Source of the DNA: Betaproteobacteria bacterium SCN2 | GTDB lineage: Bacteria; Pseudomonadota; Gammaproteobacteria; Burkholderiales; Thiobacillaceae | DNA length: 64,000 nt | Assembly: GCA_008923285.1 (NCBI GenBank) | Contig: WBSG01000006.1 | Span: 1-64,000 of the forward strand | Direction of reading: 5' to 3' | In this document: one piece after another, positions 25,167 to 32,751 of the stretch | How positions within the stretch are numbered: the stretch's first letter is position 1 | Layout of the letters: each line of letters starts with the position of its first letter | Made by a program: the position numbers and the translations under genes | The notes under the pieces: model-generated | What the model was told of the DNA's origin: nothing | What the model saw: the letters and a program-made list of their open reading frames with translations, nothing else | The model's database searches: none

Positions 25167-25607
25167 ATGAACAAGGTGGAAATGAAAGAGGCCATTCTTC
25201 AGGCCAAGTTCGAAAAAGGCCTGAAATGGACTGACATCGCCGCTGCCGCCGGCATGGCTCCGGAATTTGTCTGCTCTGCATGCCTTGGCATGAACCACCT
25301 GGAAAAGCCGCAGGCTGATGCAGTGGCCAAGGTGCTCGGCATGGGCGCCGATATTTCGGTTGCACTGCAGCGCTTCCCGACCAAGACCTGGAGCGATGTC
25401 ATTCCGACCGACCCGCTGATTTATCGCTGGTACGAAATGCTCAACGTGTATGGCGAAACCATCAAGGAGATGATCAACGAGAAGTTCGGCGACGGCATCA
25501 TGAGCGCCATCGACTTCAAGATGAACATCGACCGTCAACCCGACCCGAATGGCGACCGCGTGCTGGTCACCATCAGCGGCAAGTTCCTGCCCTACCGGTC
25601 CTGGTAA
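25167..25607 (+). CDS. cynS: Cyanase (cyanate hydratase)
   Basis: Catalyses bicarbonate-dependent breakdown of cyanate to ammonia and carbon dioxide. The 146-residue protein is slightly shorter than the 156-residue E. coli enzyme. The catalytic triad aligns: Arg87 and Glu90 in IYRWYEML, and Ser113 in GDGIMSAIDF, matching Arg96, Glu99 and Ser122. The N-terminal helical domain (WTDIAAAAGMAPEFV) and the C-terminal dimer domain are complete. It follows hupE after a hairpin and ends before a terminator. It would remove cyanate, a side product or co-contaminant of thiocyanate. Confidence 0.95.
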   Translation: MNKVEMKEAILQAKFEKGLKWTDIAAAAGMAPEFVCSACLGMNHLEKPQADAVAKVLGMGADISVALQRFPTKTWSDVIPTDPLIYRWYEMLNVYGETIKEMINEKFGDGIMSAIDFKMNIDRQPDPNGDRVLVTISGKFLPYRSW

Positions 25608-25615
25608 TGACGGGT

Positions 25616-25734
25616 GTGCGATAGCGGTTCACGGAGTTCCGCCATCGCACATGTTACAAGTGTCCTCAATCCGGCATTGCCTCCATTGCCGGTTGTTGTA
25701 GTGTTGCCGCCTCTTTATGGGGCGGCTTTTTTTT
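25616..25734 (+). terminator. Two hairpins downstream of cynS, second an intrinsic terminator
   Basis: First hairpin: GTGCGAT (25616-25622) with ATCGCAC (25644-25650), extended inside by GCGG/CCGC. Second: GCCGCC (25706-25711) with GGCGGC (25721-25726) followed by eight T, a textbook intrinsic terminator. Together they separate the hupE-cynS transcript from the methyltransferase gene. Confidence 0.85.
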
Positions 25735-25786
25735 CTGCCGCCCGTGGACGACGGCGGGAATTATAACCCGATCCACGAGGTTGGCC

Positions 25787-26608
25787 ATGACTGCCCGCGA
25801 CCCCCACCGTTTTGTCAACGAGCTCGATGAAGAGGCGCTCGTCCGCCTTGTCGCCCGGCTCGAGGGCCGGGCCAGGGATGCGGTGTTCGCCAGGCTGTTC
25901 GAAAAGTATGCCGAACGGCTGGCGTTGCCGGCGGAAGCCAGGGTGCTCGAAGTGGGCTGTGGCACGGGCGCGACCCTGCGCATGCTGGCGCGGCGACCCG
26001 GCTTTTCCGGCCTGGCCTACGGCGTCGACCAGAGCGCCCACTTTGTTGAGGCCGCGAACGGCTTCGCGCGGGAAGAAAACCTGTCCGACCATGTGGTCTT
26101 CCAGGTCGGAGATGCCCACCGCCTGGACTTCCCGCCCGCAACCTTCGATGTGGTCATCGCCCATACCCTGATCAGCCATGTCACCGAGCCGGCCGGCGTG
26201 CTCGCCGAGATGGCGCGGGTCGTCCGCCCGGGCGGGACGGTGGTGATCTTCGACGGCGACTATTCGTCGCTGACCTATGCCTGGCCGGACCATGCGTTCG
26301 GCCAGCAGATGGACCGCGCACTGGCGACAGCCACCTTCAACAACCCGTTGATCATGCGCGACCTGCCCCGGCTGCTGCACGATCAGGGCCTGGAGCTGGT
26401 GGAGGCGTGGGGCGATGCGGTGGCCGAGGTCGGCAGCGGCAGCTATTTCAGATCCTTTGCCGAAACCTATGTGCCCTATGTCAAGCGCGCCGGGATACTG
26501 CCGGGGATGGCGGTCGATGAGTGGCTGGAAGGGCAGCGCCAGGCGATGGAGGCGGGCACGTTCTTCGCCGCCTGCAACTATTACACTTACCTGGCGCGCA
26601 GGCCATGA
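25787..26608 (+). CDS. Class I SAM-dependent methyltransferase, unknown substrate
   Basis: A 273-residue Rossmann-fold methyltransferase with the SAM-binding motif VLEVGCGTGATL (about 52-63), the acidic residue after the second strand (GVDQSA), and a later VVIAHTLISHV segment and VVRPGGTVVIFDGD. GAGG lies six bases before the ATG at 25787. The substrate cannot be told. It lies between cynS and the scn operon in the same direction, after a terminator and before the second copy of the operator. A role in methylating a sulfur product of thiocyanate is possible but speculative; it may be a bystander. Confidence 0.8.
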   Translation: MTARDPHRFVNELDEEALVRLVARLEGRARDAVFARLFEKYAERLALPAEARVLEVGCGTGATLRMLARRPGFSGLAYGVDQSAHFVEAANGFAREENLSDHVVFQVGDAHRLDFPPATFDVVIAHTLISHVTEPAGVLAEMARVVRPGGTVVIFDGDYSSLTYAWPDHAFGQQMDRALATATFNNPLIMRDLPRLLHDQGLELVEAWGDAVAEVGSGSYFRSFAETYVPYVKRAGILPGMAVDEWLEGQRQAMEAGTFFAACNYYTYLARRP

Positions 26609-27062
26609 CGCGCCCGCCAGGCATGCTTCCGGCGCATGGATTGCCATCCGGCGAGCCCCGTTTTGGGTCGCGCTGCGTTGCCGGCGCGACGGCGCGGTCC
26701 GGTTTTGGGCTGCGCGCACGCGCGTCGAACATGCCGGAAACGCCTGTGCCGCTAGGGTTTACACGGATTATTGGGTGGCGCGGACAAGCAGGAAAAGTGG
26801 CTTTTCACTGGTATAGCCGCGCCCTATAGAACTCATCGAAATTATGTCTTGGAAATCTATAGCTGATTCAGTCATAGTTCATCACGTCAAAGGCTTGCTA
26901 GCTGTCAGGTGCGAACTGCGTTGCGCAGCAATAGGCTCGCGAGAAAGACCTCAAGTCCTTGATGCTTCGGTTTAAGAGAAGCGAACCCGGATTTTCGTAA
27001 ATGTTGTTGAGCGTTACGTACAAACTGACTTGTTCGTAATCTAAATGAGGAGTAAGTAAACC
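26609..27062. other. Long gene-free region upstream of scnB
   Basis: 454 bases without a supportable gene. The first 200 contain only a weak inverted repeat around TTCCGGC. The second half contains the repeated operator (26813-26879), then a 183-base leader to scnB with a small hairpin (GCTTC...GAAGC near 26975) and an AGGAG site before the ATG. The leader length is similar to that before hupE (164 bases). A promoter must lie here, but I cannot pin the -10 and -35. Confidence 0.55.
26813..26879. promoter_or_regulatory. Candidate CynR operator, copy 2 (scn operon)
   Basis: Same 67-base architecture as 24205-24271: ATAGCCG, two variable bases, a 41-base core bounded by CCCTATAG and CTATAG, a ten-base spacer, then CATAGTT. 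Flanking motif spacings are identical in both copies, and the ten-base spacer differs in sequence, so the conserved parts look selected rather than simply copied. It sits 183 bases before scnB. Confidence 0.75.
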
Positions 27063-27536
27063 ATGTCATCGGCAATCAGAGATGAGGTACATCGGCATAT
27101 TGAAACCTGTGGCTTGATGCAGCCCGCGCTGCACAAGCAGACGCATGCGCCTGCGCCAACAGAAATCAGCCACGAACTCTTTCGTGCCTATACGCGCACT
27201 TCGCATGATGTCGGCGGTGAGCCGGATGTGCCTATGCAGTATTTCGAGAAGGAAGAGGAAATCTGGGAACTGAATACTTTTGCTACCGCCGAGTGTTTGG
27301 CTTGGCGTGGTGTGTGGACCGCTGAAGAGCGTCGTCGCAAGCAAAACGTCGATGTCGGCCAGACGCAGTACCTGGGATTGCCTTACTATGGCCGTTGGTT
27401 GCTGACCTGTGCTCGTATTCTCGTTGACAAGCAGTTCGTTACGCTCACTGAATTGGTCGAGAGAATTGACAAGCTGAAGAAGCAGGTAGCTGAGGGCAAG
27501 GGCCTGGGCGAGTACGTCCCAGCAAAGACTAAATAA
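27063..27536 (+). CDS. scnB: Thiocyanate hydrolase subunit beta
   Basis: One of three subunits of the cobalt enzyme that hydrolyses thiocyanate to carbonyl sulfide and ammonia. The 157-residue protein matches the Thiobacillus thioparus beta chain in length and in gene order (B-A-C). An EERRRK segment places arginines at 90 and 91, which I recall as the residues that contact the oxidised cysteines of the gamma subunit in the crystal structure. Related to the nitrile hydratase beta chain. An AGGAG site lies ten bases upstream. First gene of the scn operon, behind the shared operator. Confidence 0.93.
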   Translation: MSSAIRDEVHRHIETCGLMQPALHKQTHAPAPTEISHELFRAYTRTSHDVGGEPDVPMQYFEKEEEIWELNTFATAECLAWRGVWTAEERRRKQNVDVGQTQYLGLPYYGRWLLTCARILVDKQFVTLTELVERIDKLKKQVAEGKGLGEYVPAKTK

Positions 27537-27556
27537 GTTGATAGAGGTGAGATGCT

Positions 27557-27928
27557 ATGAGTAATAAGCCCCATTGGGACAGAACCCACCACGCCAAGAT
27601 GGCGACCGGCATTGGCGATCCGCAGTGCTTCAAAGGCATGGCTGGGAAAGCCAAGTTCAAAGAGGGTGATCGAGTTCGCGTCAAGGATCTGCCCGACCTG
27701 TTCTATACGCGCACCATGGTCTACACCCGTGGCGCTACCGGCACCGTCGTCAGGCTGGTTTACGAAAGCCCTGCTGCTGAGGACGAGGCTTTTGGCAACG
27801 AAGAGAACGTGGAGTGGTTCTACAGCATCGTGTTCTCGCAGAAGGACCTCTGGCCCGAATATAGCGACACCTTTAGCAATGACACCCTGGAGACTGAAAT
27901 CCCGGAGCGTTATCTCGAAAAGGCCTGA
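27557..27928 (+). CDS. scnA: Thiocyanate hydrolase subunit alpha
   Basis: The 123-residue small subunit, which corresponds to the C-terminal SH3-like part of the nitrile hydratase beta chain. The segment FKEGDRVRVKDL followed by a RGATGTVVRL turn is the usual barrel pattern of that domain. It lies 20 bases after scnB and 37 before scnC. It is complete and near the known length of about 126. No separate catalytic residues are expected here; it shapes the heteromer around the gamma metal centre. Confidence 0.92.
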   Translation: MSNKPHWDRTHHAKMATGIGDPQCFKGMAGKAKFKEGDRVRVKDLPDLFYTRTMVYTRGATGTVVRLVYESPAAEDEAFGNEENVEWFYSIVFSQKDLWPEYSDTFSNDTLETEIPERYLEKA

Positions 27929-27965
27929 GTCGGCCCACGGTAATTTTTGACAAGAGGAAACTGAA

Positions 27966-28691
27966 ATGTCTGCAGGACACGATCACGATCACGACCACGA
28001 TCACAAGCCCGCGCCCATGGTGGAAGAAGTCAGCGATTTCGAGATTCTCGAAATGGCTGTGCGCGAACTGGCCATTGAAAAGGGCCTGTTCTCCGCCGAC
28101 GACCACCGCGTCTGGAAGGAATACGTCCACACCCTCGGCCCGCTGCCTGCTGCCCGTCTGGTTGCCAAGGCCTGGCTGGATCCCGAGTACAAGAAGCTTT
28201 GCATTGAAGACAGCGTCGAGGCCAGCAAGGCTGTTGGCGTCAACTGGGTGACCAGCCCGCCGACCCAGTTCGGCACCCCCAGCGACTACTGCAACCTGCG
28301 CGTCCTGGCCGACACTCCAACCCTGAAGCACGTTGTGGTGTGCACCTTGTGCTCGTGCTATCCGCGCCCGATCCTGGGCCAGTCGCCCGAGTGGTACCGC
28401 ACTCCCAACTACCGCCGCCGTCTGGTGCGCTGGCCGCGTCAGGTGCTCGCCGAGTTCGGTCTGCAGTTGCCGCCTGAAGTGACAATTCGCGTTGCCGACG
28501 CCAACCAGAAGACCCGCTACATCGTCATGCCTGAGCGTCCCGCCGGCACCGAGGGCTGGACCGAAGACCAGCTGGCCGAAATCGTGACTCGCGACTGCCT
28601 GATCGGCGTTGCAGTGCCGAAGCCGGGTGTGACCACCAATGGCAAGCGTCCGGTGCTGAAAGCACGTCGTCCGGTCCATCACGACCATTAA
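27966..28691 (+). CDS. scnC: Thiocyanate hydrolase subunit gamma (cobalt-binding)
   Basis: Carries the metal site. The motif VVCTLCSCYPRP puts Cys126, Cys129 and Cys131 in the CTLCSC claw that binds low-spin cobalt in thiocyanate hydrolase and cobalt-type nitrile hydratase, where the last two cysteines are oxidised to sulfinate and sulfenate. Threonine in the CTLC position is the cobalt form; the iron form has serine. The N-terminus is a GHDHDHDHDHK tract that may collect metal. At 241 residues it is family length. The rest aligns with the nitrile hydratase alpha fold. Confidence 0.95.
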   Translation: MSAGHDHDHDHDHKPAPMVEEVSDFEILEMAVRELAIEKGLFSADDHRVWKEYVHTLGPLPAARLVAKAWLDPEYKKLCIEDSVEASKAVGVNWVTSPPTQFGTPSDYCNLRVLADTPTLKHVVVCTLCSCYPRPILGQSPEWYRTPNYRRRLVRWPRQVLAEFGLQLPPEVTIRVADANQKTRYIVMPERPAGTEGWTEDQLAEIVTRDCLIGVAVPKPGVTTNGKRPVLKARRPVHHDH

Positions 28692-28722
28692 GCAGCAAAC
28701 CGTAGTCAGCAAGGAGTGAGCC

Positions 28723-29148
28723 ATGGGCATACTTGAAAACAGCGATCTCGAAGCAACGGGTGGTTGGCAGGGCACCGATACCACGCCTATCCAGCTGCTC
28801 GAGGAAGTTCGCAACCGCGGACGTGTGTGGGAAGACCTGGCGTCGCAGTACGGCGTGACCAATCCTGATCCGCCGTGGCAGATCGACCTGGAAGCGACCT
28901 GCGACATGCTCGCAGCGGATTCCTGCGTCAAGCCCTACGACGAGATCGAGCCCGGCTCATGTGCGCTGCCTTCGCTTGAGCGCCGTGCGGAAGAGGATGA
29001 TCTGTCCGAGACCATTTATGCGGACGTACCCTTCCCCGAGCGTCAATTGCTGTCGCTGGCGCACTCGATGCTCAAGCGCGGCTTGTTCACCGAGGAAGAG
29101 CTCGCTCGCCACATGAAGGCGGTCGAGCAGAAACTGAAAAGCGTTTGA
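28723..29148 (+). CDS. Thiocyanate hydrolase activator, P15K-type
   Basis: A 141-residue protein directly after scnC, at the position of P15K in Thiobacillus thioparus, which is reported to promote formation of active cobalt-loaded thiocyanate hydrolase. It resembles the small accessory proteins of nitrile hydratase, with a helical C-terminus (ERQLLSLAHSMLKRGLFTEEELARHM). Cysteines at 60, 68 and 80 could take part in metal handover. A GGAG site precedes the ATG. It ends the scn unit; the next gene follows after about 250 bases. Confidence 0.85.
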   Translation: MGILENSDLEATGGWQGTDTTPIQLLEEVRNRGRVWEDLASQYGVTNPDPPWQIDLEATCDMLAADSCVKPYDEIEPGSCALPSLERRAEEDDLSETIYADVPFPERQLLSLAHSMLKRGLFTEEELARHMKAVEQKLKSV

Positions 29149-29306
29149 TTGAGGTGTAACGGCCGTCCCGGTATCCCTGGGGCGGTTGCATGGCGGAGGA
29201 GGCGGCGGCCCAAAAGGCGCGCCGAGTCCGTTGTGAACCTTAGCGTCAATTGCGAATTGAAATCAGATGACGTCGCGCGTGCCTGTCGTGCGCGGGGCGC
29301 AGGTTG

Positions 29307-29328
29307 GGTCAAAACTGAATTTTTGACC
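29307..29328. promoter_or_regulatory. Perfect inverted repeat upstream of ABC importer operon
   Basis: GGTCAAAA (29307-29314), six bases, then TTTTGACC (29321-29328) form a perfect 8-bp dyad about 70 bases before the ATPase start. The 3' arm includes TTGACC, which could serve as a -35 element, so a repressor binding here would block the promoter. It does not resemble the CTATAG operator, suggesting a second control input. Confidence 0.5.
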
Positions 29329-29397
29329 TTGGCATAACAATAGAAGCTGCATCGTGCAGGTGCCGTAGCCGGCTGGGCAGTTTTGAGGAGTCAATAG

Positions 29398-30183
29398 ATG
29401 TCTGTACGTGGTACCGAAATCAGAATCGAGGGTCTTTCGCAGAAGTATCCGACGCGGAAACAGCCCACCTTTAACCGCGTTGACCTGGTGTCCCCCCCGG
29501 GTGAAGCGCTGGCGATCATTGGTCGTTCCGGCTGCGGCAAGTCCACCCTTCTGCACATCCTGGCAGGCATTACCAAGGGCACCGAAGGCAGGATCCTGCT
29601 GAACGGTACCGAAGTGACCGGCCCGTCCCCGCGCTGGGTCATGATGTTCCAGGCGCCGCACCTGTATCCCTGGATGACGGTTACCGAAAACGTCGGTGTG
29701 GGCCTGACCTTCGCCCGCTGGGGCAAGAAGGAAATTGCCGAGCGCGTGGCCGAAGCCATCCGCCTTGTGGAACTGCAGGACTTCGCCCAGGCCAACGTGC
29801 AGGATCTGTCCGGCGGCCAGCAGCAGCGCGTCGCGCTGGCCCGCTCGCTAGTGATGGAACCCGAAATGCTGCTGCTGGACGAGCCGTTCTCCGCGCTTGA
29901 CGCCTTTACCCGTGCCGCCCTGCAGAAGGACGTGCGCGCCATTTCCAAGCGCCTCGGCTTCAACATCGTGATCGTGACGCACGACATCGACGAGGCCGTC
30001 ATCATGGCCGACCGTGCCGTGATCATGGCCGGTTCGCCCGGCGACATCGTGCATGAAATGGATGTCGACCTGCCCGACCCGCGCGACCGCACCGATCCCG
30101 AAGTGCAGAAGCTGCGCGCGAAACTGATGGCCACCTTCCAGGAGGCGGCGAACTACAAGAAACCTGAGGTTTCGCTCGCCTGA
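29398..30183 (+). CDS. ABC importer ATPase (nitrate/sulfonate/taurine type), thiocyanate-linked
   Basis: A 261-residue nucleotide-binding subunit of the NrtD/SsuB/TauB group. It has Walker A GRSGCGKST, Q-loop MMFQAPHLYPW, signature LSGGQQQR, Walker B LLLDEP, and the switch His in VTHDIDEA. A GAGGAG site lies before the start. It heads a cluster of ATPase, binding protein and two permeases. The location after scnC/P15K suggests uptake of thiocyanate or cyanate, but substrate preference cannot be read from the ATPase. Confidence 0.9.
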   Translation: MSVRGTEIRIEGLSQKYPTRKQPTFNRVDLVSPPGEALAIIGRSGCGKSTLLHILAGITKGTEGRILLNGTEVTGPSPRWVMMFQAPHLYPWMTVTENVGVGLTFARWGKKEIAERVAEAIRLVELQDFAQANVQDLSGGQQQRVALARSLVMEPEMLLLDEPFSALDAFTRAALQKDVRAISKRLGFNIVIVTHDIDEAVIMADRAVIMAGSPGDIVHEMDVDLPDPRDRTDPEVQKLRAKLMATFQEAANYKKPEVSLA

Positions 30184-30277
30184 CGCCGAATATCGCAGAA
30201 TAAAATTGCTCATGCCTTGCTAGCGGGCGGAGCGTAAACATGTCGGGCAACCGACTGAATAACCTTGGAGACCGAGA

Positions 30278-31711
30278 ATGACGAAATATCTAGATGAAGG
30301 GCAGAACCAACCCCGTGCGCTGGTTCATGTCGACGGATGTTCCTGCGGTACTTGCGGCAAAGGCTGGTCGGTTGATCCCCGACTCCAGCAGATGCGGCCT
30401 AGCAATCCCGACATTGCCGATGGCATGGAGGATCCCAACCTAGCGCTGAACTACGACCCGATGTTCAGCTCCGTTCTCGGTTCTGGCGTCAGCCGCCGCG
30501 ACATGCTGAAGATGGCTGGCGTTGCCGCCATGGGCGGCATGGGCGGCATGCTGTCTTCCACCTCTGCGCTGGCCCAGCAGAAGAAGGCCGACGGCAAGAA
30601 ATTCACCAAACCCTTCGATCCGGTGGTGAAGATCGGCTACATTCCCATTACCGACGCCGCCACGCTGCTGGTCGCGCACGAAATGGGTTTCTTCAAGAAG
30701 CAGGGCATCGAGTCAGAGCCGCCGACGCTGATCCGCGGCTGGTCGCCCCTGGTGGAGGCCTTCTCCGCCCAGCGCTTCAACCTGACGCACATGCTGATCC
30801 CGGTGCCGATCTACATGCGCTACAATAACAACTTCCCGGTCAAGATCACGGCCTGGAACCACACCAACGGCTCCGGCGTCATCGTCAGCAAGAAGGCCGG
30901 CATCAAGACCGTGAAGGACCTCGGCGGCAAGCAGTTCGCCGTGCCCTACTGGTATTCGATCCACAACATCATCTCCCAGAAGATGATGCGCGACGCCGGC
31001 CTCACCCCGGTGATCCGTCCGCAGAATGCCAAGCTCGCGCCCAACGAAGTCAACCTGCTGGTGCTGAACCCGCCAGACATGCCGCCCGCGCTCGCAGCCG
31101 GCCAGATCGACGGCTACTGCGTGGCCGAACCGTTCAACGCCCTGGGCGAAGCCAAGGCCGGCGGCGAGATGCTGCGCTTCACCGGCGACGTCTGGAAGGG
31201 CCATCCCTGCTGCGTGGTCATCATGCATGAGGACGACGTCATGGACCCGGCCCGTGCCGAGTGGGCGCAAGGCATCCACAACGCCATCGTCGAGACCCAG
31301 CTGTACATCGCCGGCAATCGCAAGGCCGTGGCGCACATGCTGTCGAAGGACGGCAAGAAGTACCTGCCGTTCGACAAGGAAGTCGTCGATCGCGCCATGA
31401 ACTTCTACGAAGTCGCCGACTACTCCCAGCCGCTTGCCATCAAGCATCCGGAATGGGAGCAGAGCCGCATCAACTTCCAGGGCTGGCCGTTCCCGAGCGC
31501 CACCAAGCAGGTGGCGTCCGAGATGAAGCAGACCCTGGTCGGCGGCGACCTTGCCTTCCTGAACAAGATCACGCCCGACTTCGTGGCCAAGGATCTGGTG
31601 CAGTACACCTACATCAAGAAGGCGCTCGACAAGAATCCGAAGTGGAAATGGGATCTCAGCGTTCCGCAGAAGGGCAACCCCTTCGAGCGCAAGGAAACCA
31701 TCCTGCTTTGA
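30278..31711 (+). CDS. ABC substrate-binding protein with Tat signal and Cys-rich N-terminal extension
   Basis: A 477-residue binding protein of the NMT1/NrtA/SsuA-like fold. The mature domain starts after a twin-arginine signal (SRRDMLK at about 72-78, cleavage likely after ALA at 97-99). Unusually, about 70 residues precede the signal and contain a CSCGTC cluster (Cys21, 23, 26). Binding-protein landmarks include KIGYIPITDAATLLVAHEMG and the NLTHMLIPVP stretch. It lies 94 bases after the ATPase gene and ends in a terminator-like hairpin before the permeases. Inferred ligand: thiocyanate or a related small anion. Confidence 0.88.
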   Translation: MTKYLDEGQNQPRALVHVDGCSCGTCGKGWSVDPRLQQMRPSNPDIADGMEDPNLALNYDPMFSSVLGSGVSRRDMLKMAGVAAMGGMGGMLSSTSALAQQKKADGKKFTKPFDPVVKIGYIPITDAATLLVAHEMGFFKKQGIESEPPTLIRGWSPLVEAFSAQRFNLTHMLIPVPIYMRYNNNFPVKITAWNHTNGSGVIVSKKAGIKTVKDLGGKQFAVPYWYSIHNIISQKMMRDAGLTPVIRPQNAKLAPNEVNLLVLNPPDMPPALAAGQIDGYCVAEPFNALGEAKAGGEMLRFTGDVWKGHPCCVVIMHEDDVMDPARAEWAQGIHNAIVETQLYIAGNRKAVAHMLSKDGKKYLPFDKEVVDRAMNFYEVADYSQPLAIKHPEWEQSRINFQGWPFPSATKQVASEMKQTLVGGDLAFLNKITPDFVAKDLVQYTYIKKALDKNPKWKWDLSVPQKGNPFERKETILL

Positions 31712-31842
31712 ACTTTGCAGCAACCCCCGCCCGCAAGGGCGGGTTTTTGAGTATGTCGCAAAAAGCCACGGCTTTCTGCGCAATGAGGTAATTCTGCTAT
31801 GAATTTCGCAGCAACCCCCGCTCGTCAGGGCGGGTTCTTGAG
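31709..31842 (+). repeat. Tandem 91-bp-spaced duplication carrying a hairpin
   Basis: The sequence at 31709-31751 recurs at 31800-31842 with 37 of 43 bases identical. Copy 1 lies after the binding-protein stop. It contains CCCGCCC-GCAA-GGGCGGG followed by TTTTT (31726-31748), a strong intrinsic terminator or attenuator. Copy 2 forms the first codons of the permease (NFAATPARQGGF), and its hairpin has decayed to five base pairs. Copy 1 in the matching frame would encode almost the same peptide. Confidence 0.85.
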
Positions 31843-32617
31843 ACTCGGGCAATATGCCCTGCAGCGCCTGGCCTGGGCTACGGCAGGCGTCTCCATTCTG
31901 GCCGTCATGTGGCTGATCGCCGGCTACCTGCTTACCAGCAGCCCCAAGCTGGCCAACTATGCCACCTTCGGTCTCATTCCGACGATGCAGGCTTTCCCTG
32001 AAATGTGGGAAGCCGGCAAGATCCAGGATGCAACGATCGCCAGTGCCTATCGTCTGGGCATGGGCATGCTCATCGCCATTCTGATCGGTGCGCCGGTGGG
32101 CGTCATGGTCGGCCGCATCAAATGGTTTGCGGCCTACAGCAACTCGCCGTTCCAGTTCATCCGCATGATCAGCCCGCTGGCATGGATGCCGATTGCGGTG
32201 CTGGTGTTCGCCACCTGGGATGGTTCCATCATCTTCCTGATCGCCATCGCGGCGGTGTGGCCGGTGCTGTTCGCGACCGCCGCAGGTCTGGCCAAGGTCG
32301 ATCCGGCCTGGTTCAAGGTGGCACGAAACCTTGGCGCCAACCCTGTGCAGATGGTCACCAAGATCATCATGCCGGCGATTGCCTTCGATATTTTCTCGGG
32401 CATCCGTCTTGCACTGGGCGTGGCGTGGATCGTGCTGGTGCCTGCCGAATACCTCGGCGTGACCTCCGGCCTCGGCTATGCGATCGAGGACGCACGTGAG
32501 ACTCTGAGCTACAACCACCTGACGGCGCTGGTGGTGACCATCGGTGCGATCGGCTACTTCCTGGACACCATGCTGGTGCTCCTGATCAAGCGCTACAGCT
32601 GGCATCGCGGAGGTTGA
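31799..32617 (+). CDS. ABC importer permease, first of two
   Basis: A 272-residue permease of the binding-protein-dependent family, with about six transmembrane helices and the EAA loop region (AAGLAKVDPAWFKVARNLGA) that docks on the ATPase. It is close to the second permease, sharing for example FQFIRMISPL and LLIKRYSWHRG, so the pair is a tandem duplication likely forming a heterodimer. The first roughly 15 codons are the duplicated hairpin sequence described at 31709-31842. An AATGAGGTAA segment provides the ribosome-binding site. Confidence 0.9.
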   Translation: MNFAATPARQGGFLRLGQYALQRLAWATAGVSILAVMWLIAGYLLTSSPKLANYATFGLIPTMQAFPEMWEAGKIQDATIASAYRLGMGMLIAILIGAPVGVMVGRIKWFAAYSNSPFQFIRMISPLAWMPIAVLVFATWDGSIIFLIAIAAVWPVLFATAAGLAKVDPAWFKVARNLGANPVQMVTKIIMPAIAFDIFSGIRLALGVAWIVLVPAEYLGVTSGLGYAIEDARETLSYNHLTALVVTIGAIGYFLDTMLVLLIKRYSWHRGG

Positions 32618-32751
32618 TGATGGTTTGCGGAATCAAGCTTTACGTGAACAACAATCTGTCGATCATGAAACAAGGTAATGGCAGCAAGCGGGCACAGATG
32701 AAAGAGTTGTCCCCCCTGTCTGGCAGCCGTAGGGAGGCAATTCAATCATGA
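32617..32751 (+). CDS. Possible 44-residue small protein linking the two permease genes
   Basis: A frame that starts at ATG 32617, overlapping the first permease stop (TGATG), and ends in a TGA at 32749-32751 that overlaps the second permease's start (ATGA). It fills the gap exactly and would translate a basic, non-membrane peptide of 44 residues with one Cys. Third-position GC is lower than in neighbouring genes and no homologue is known to me, so it may be a chance frame that serves only to couple translation. Confidence 0.25.
   Translation: MMVCGIKLYVNNNLSIMKQGNGSKRAQMKELSPLSGSRREAIQS

Noticed and set aside
25787..26608. Calling the methyltransferase a thiocyanate methyltransferase
   Set aside because: Only the generic SAM-binding fold can be seen; location alone does not support a substrate.
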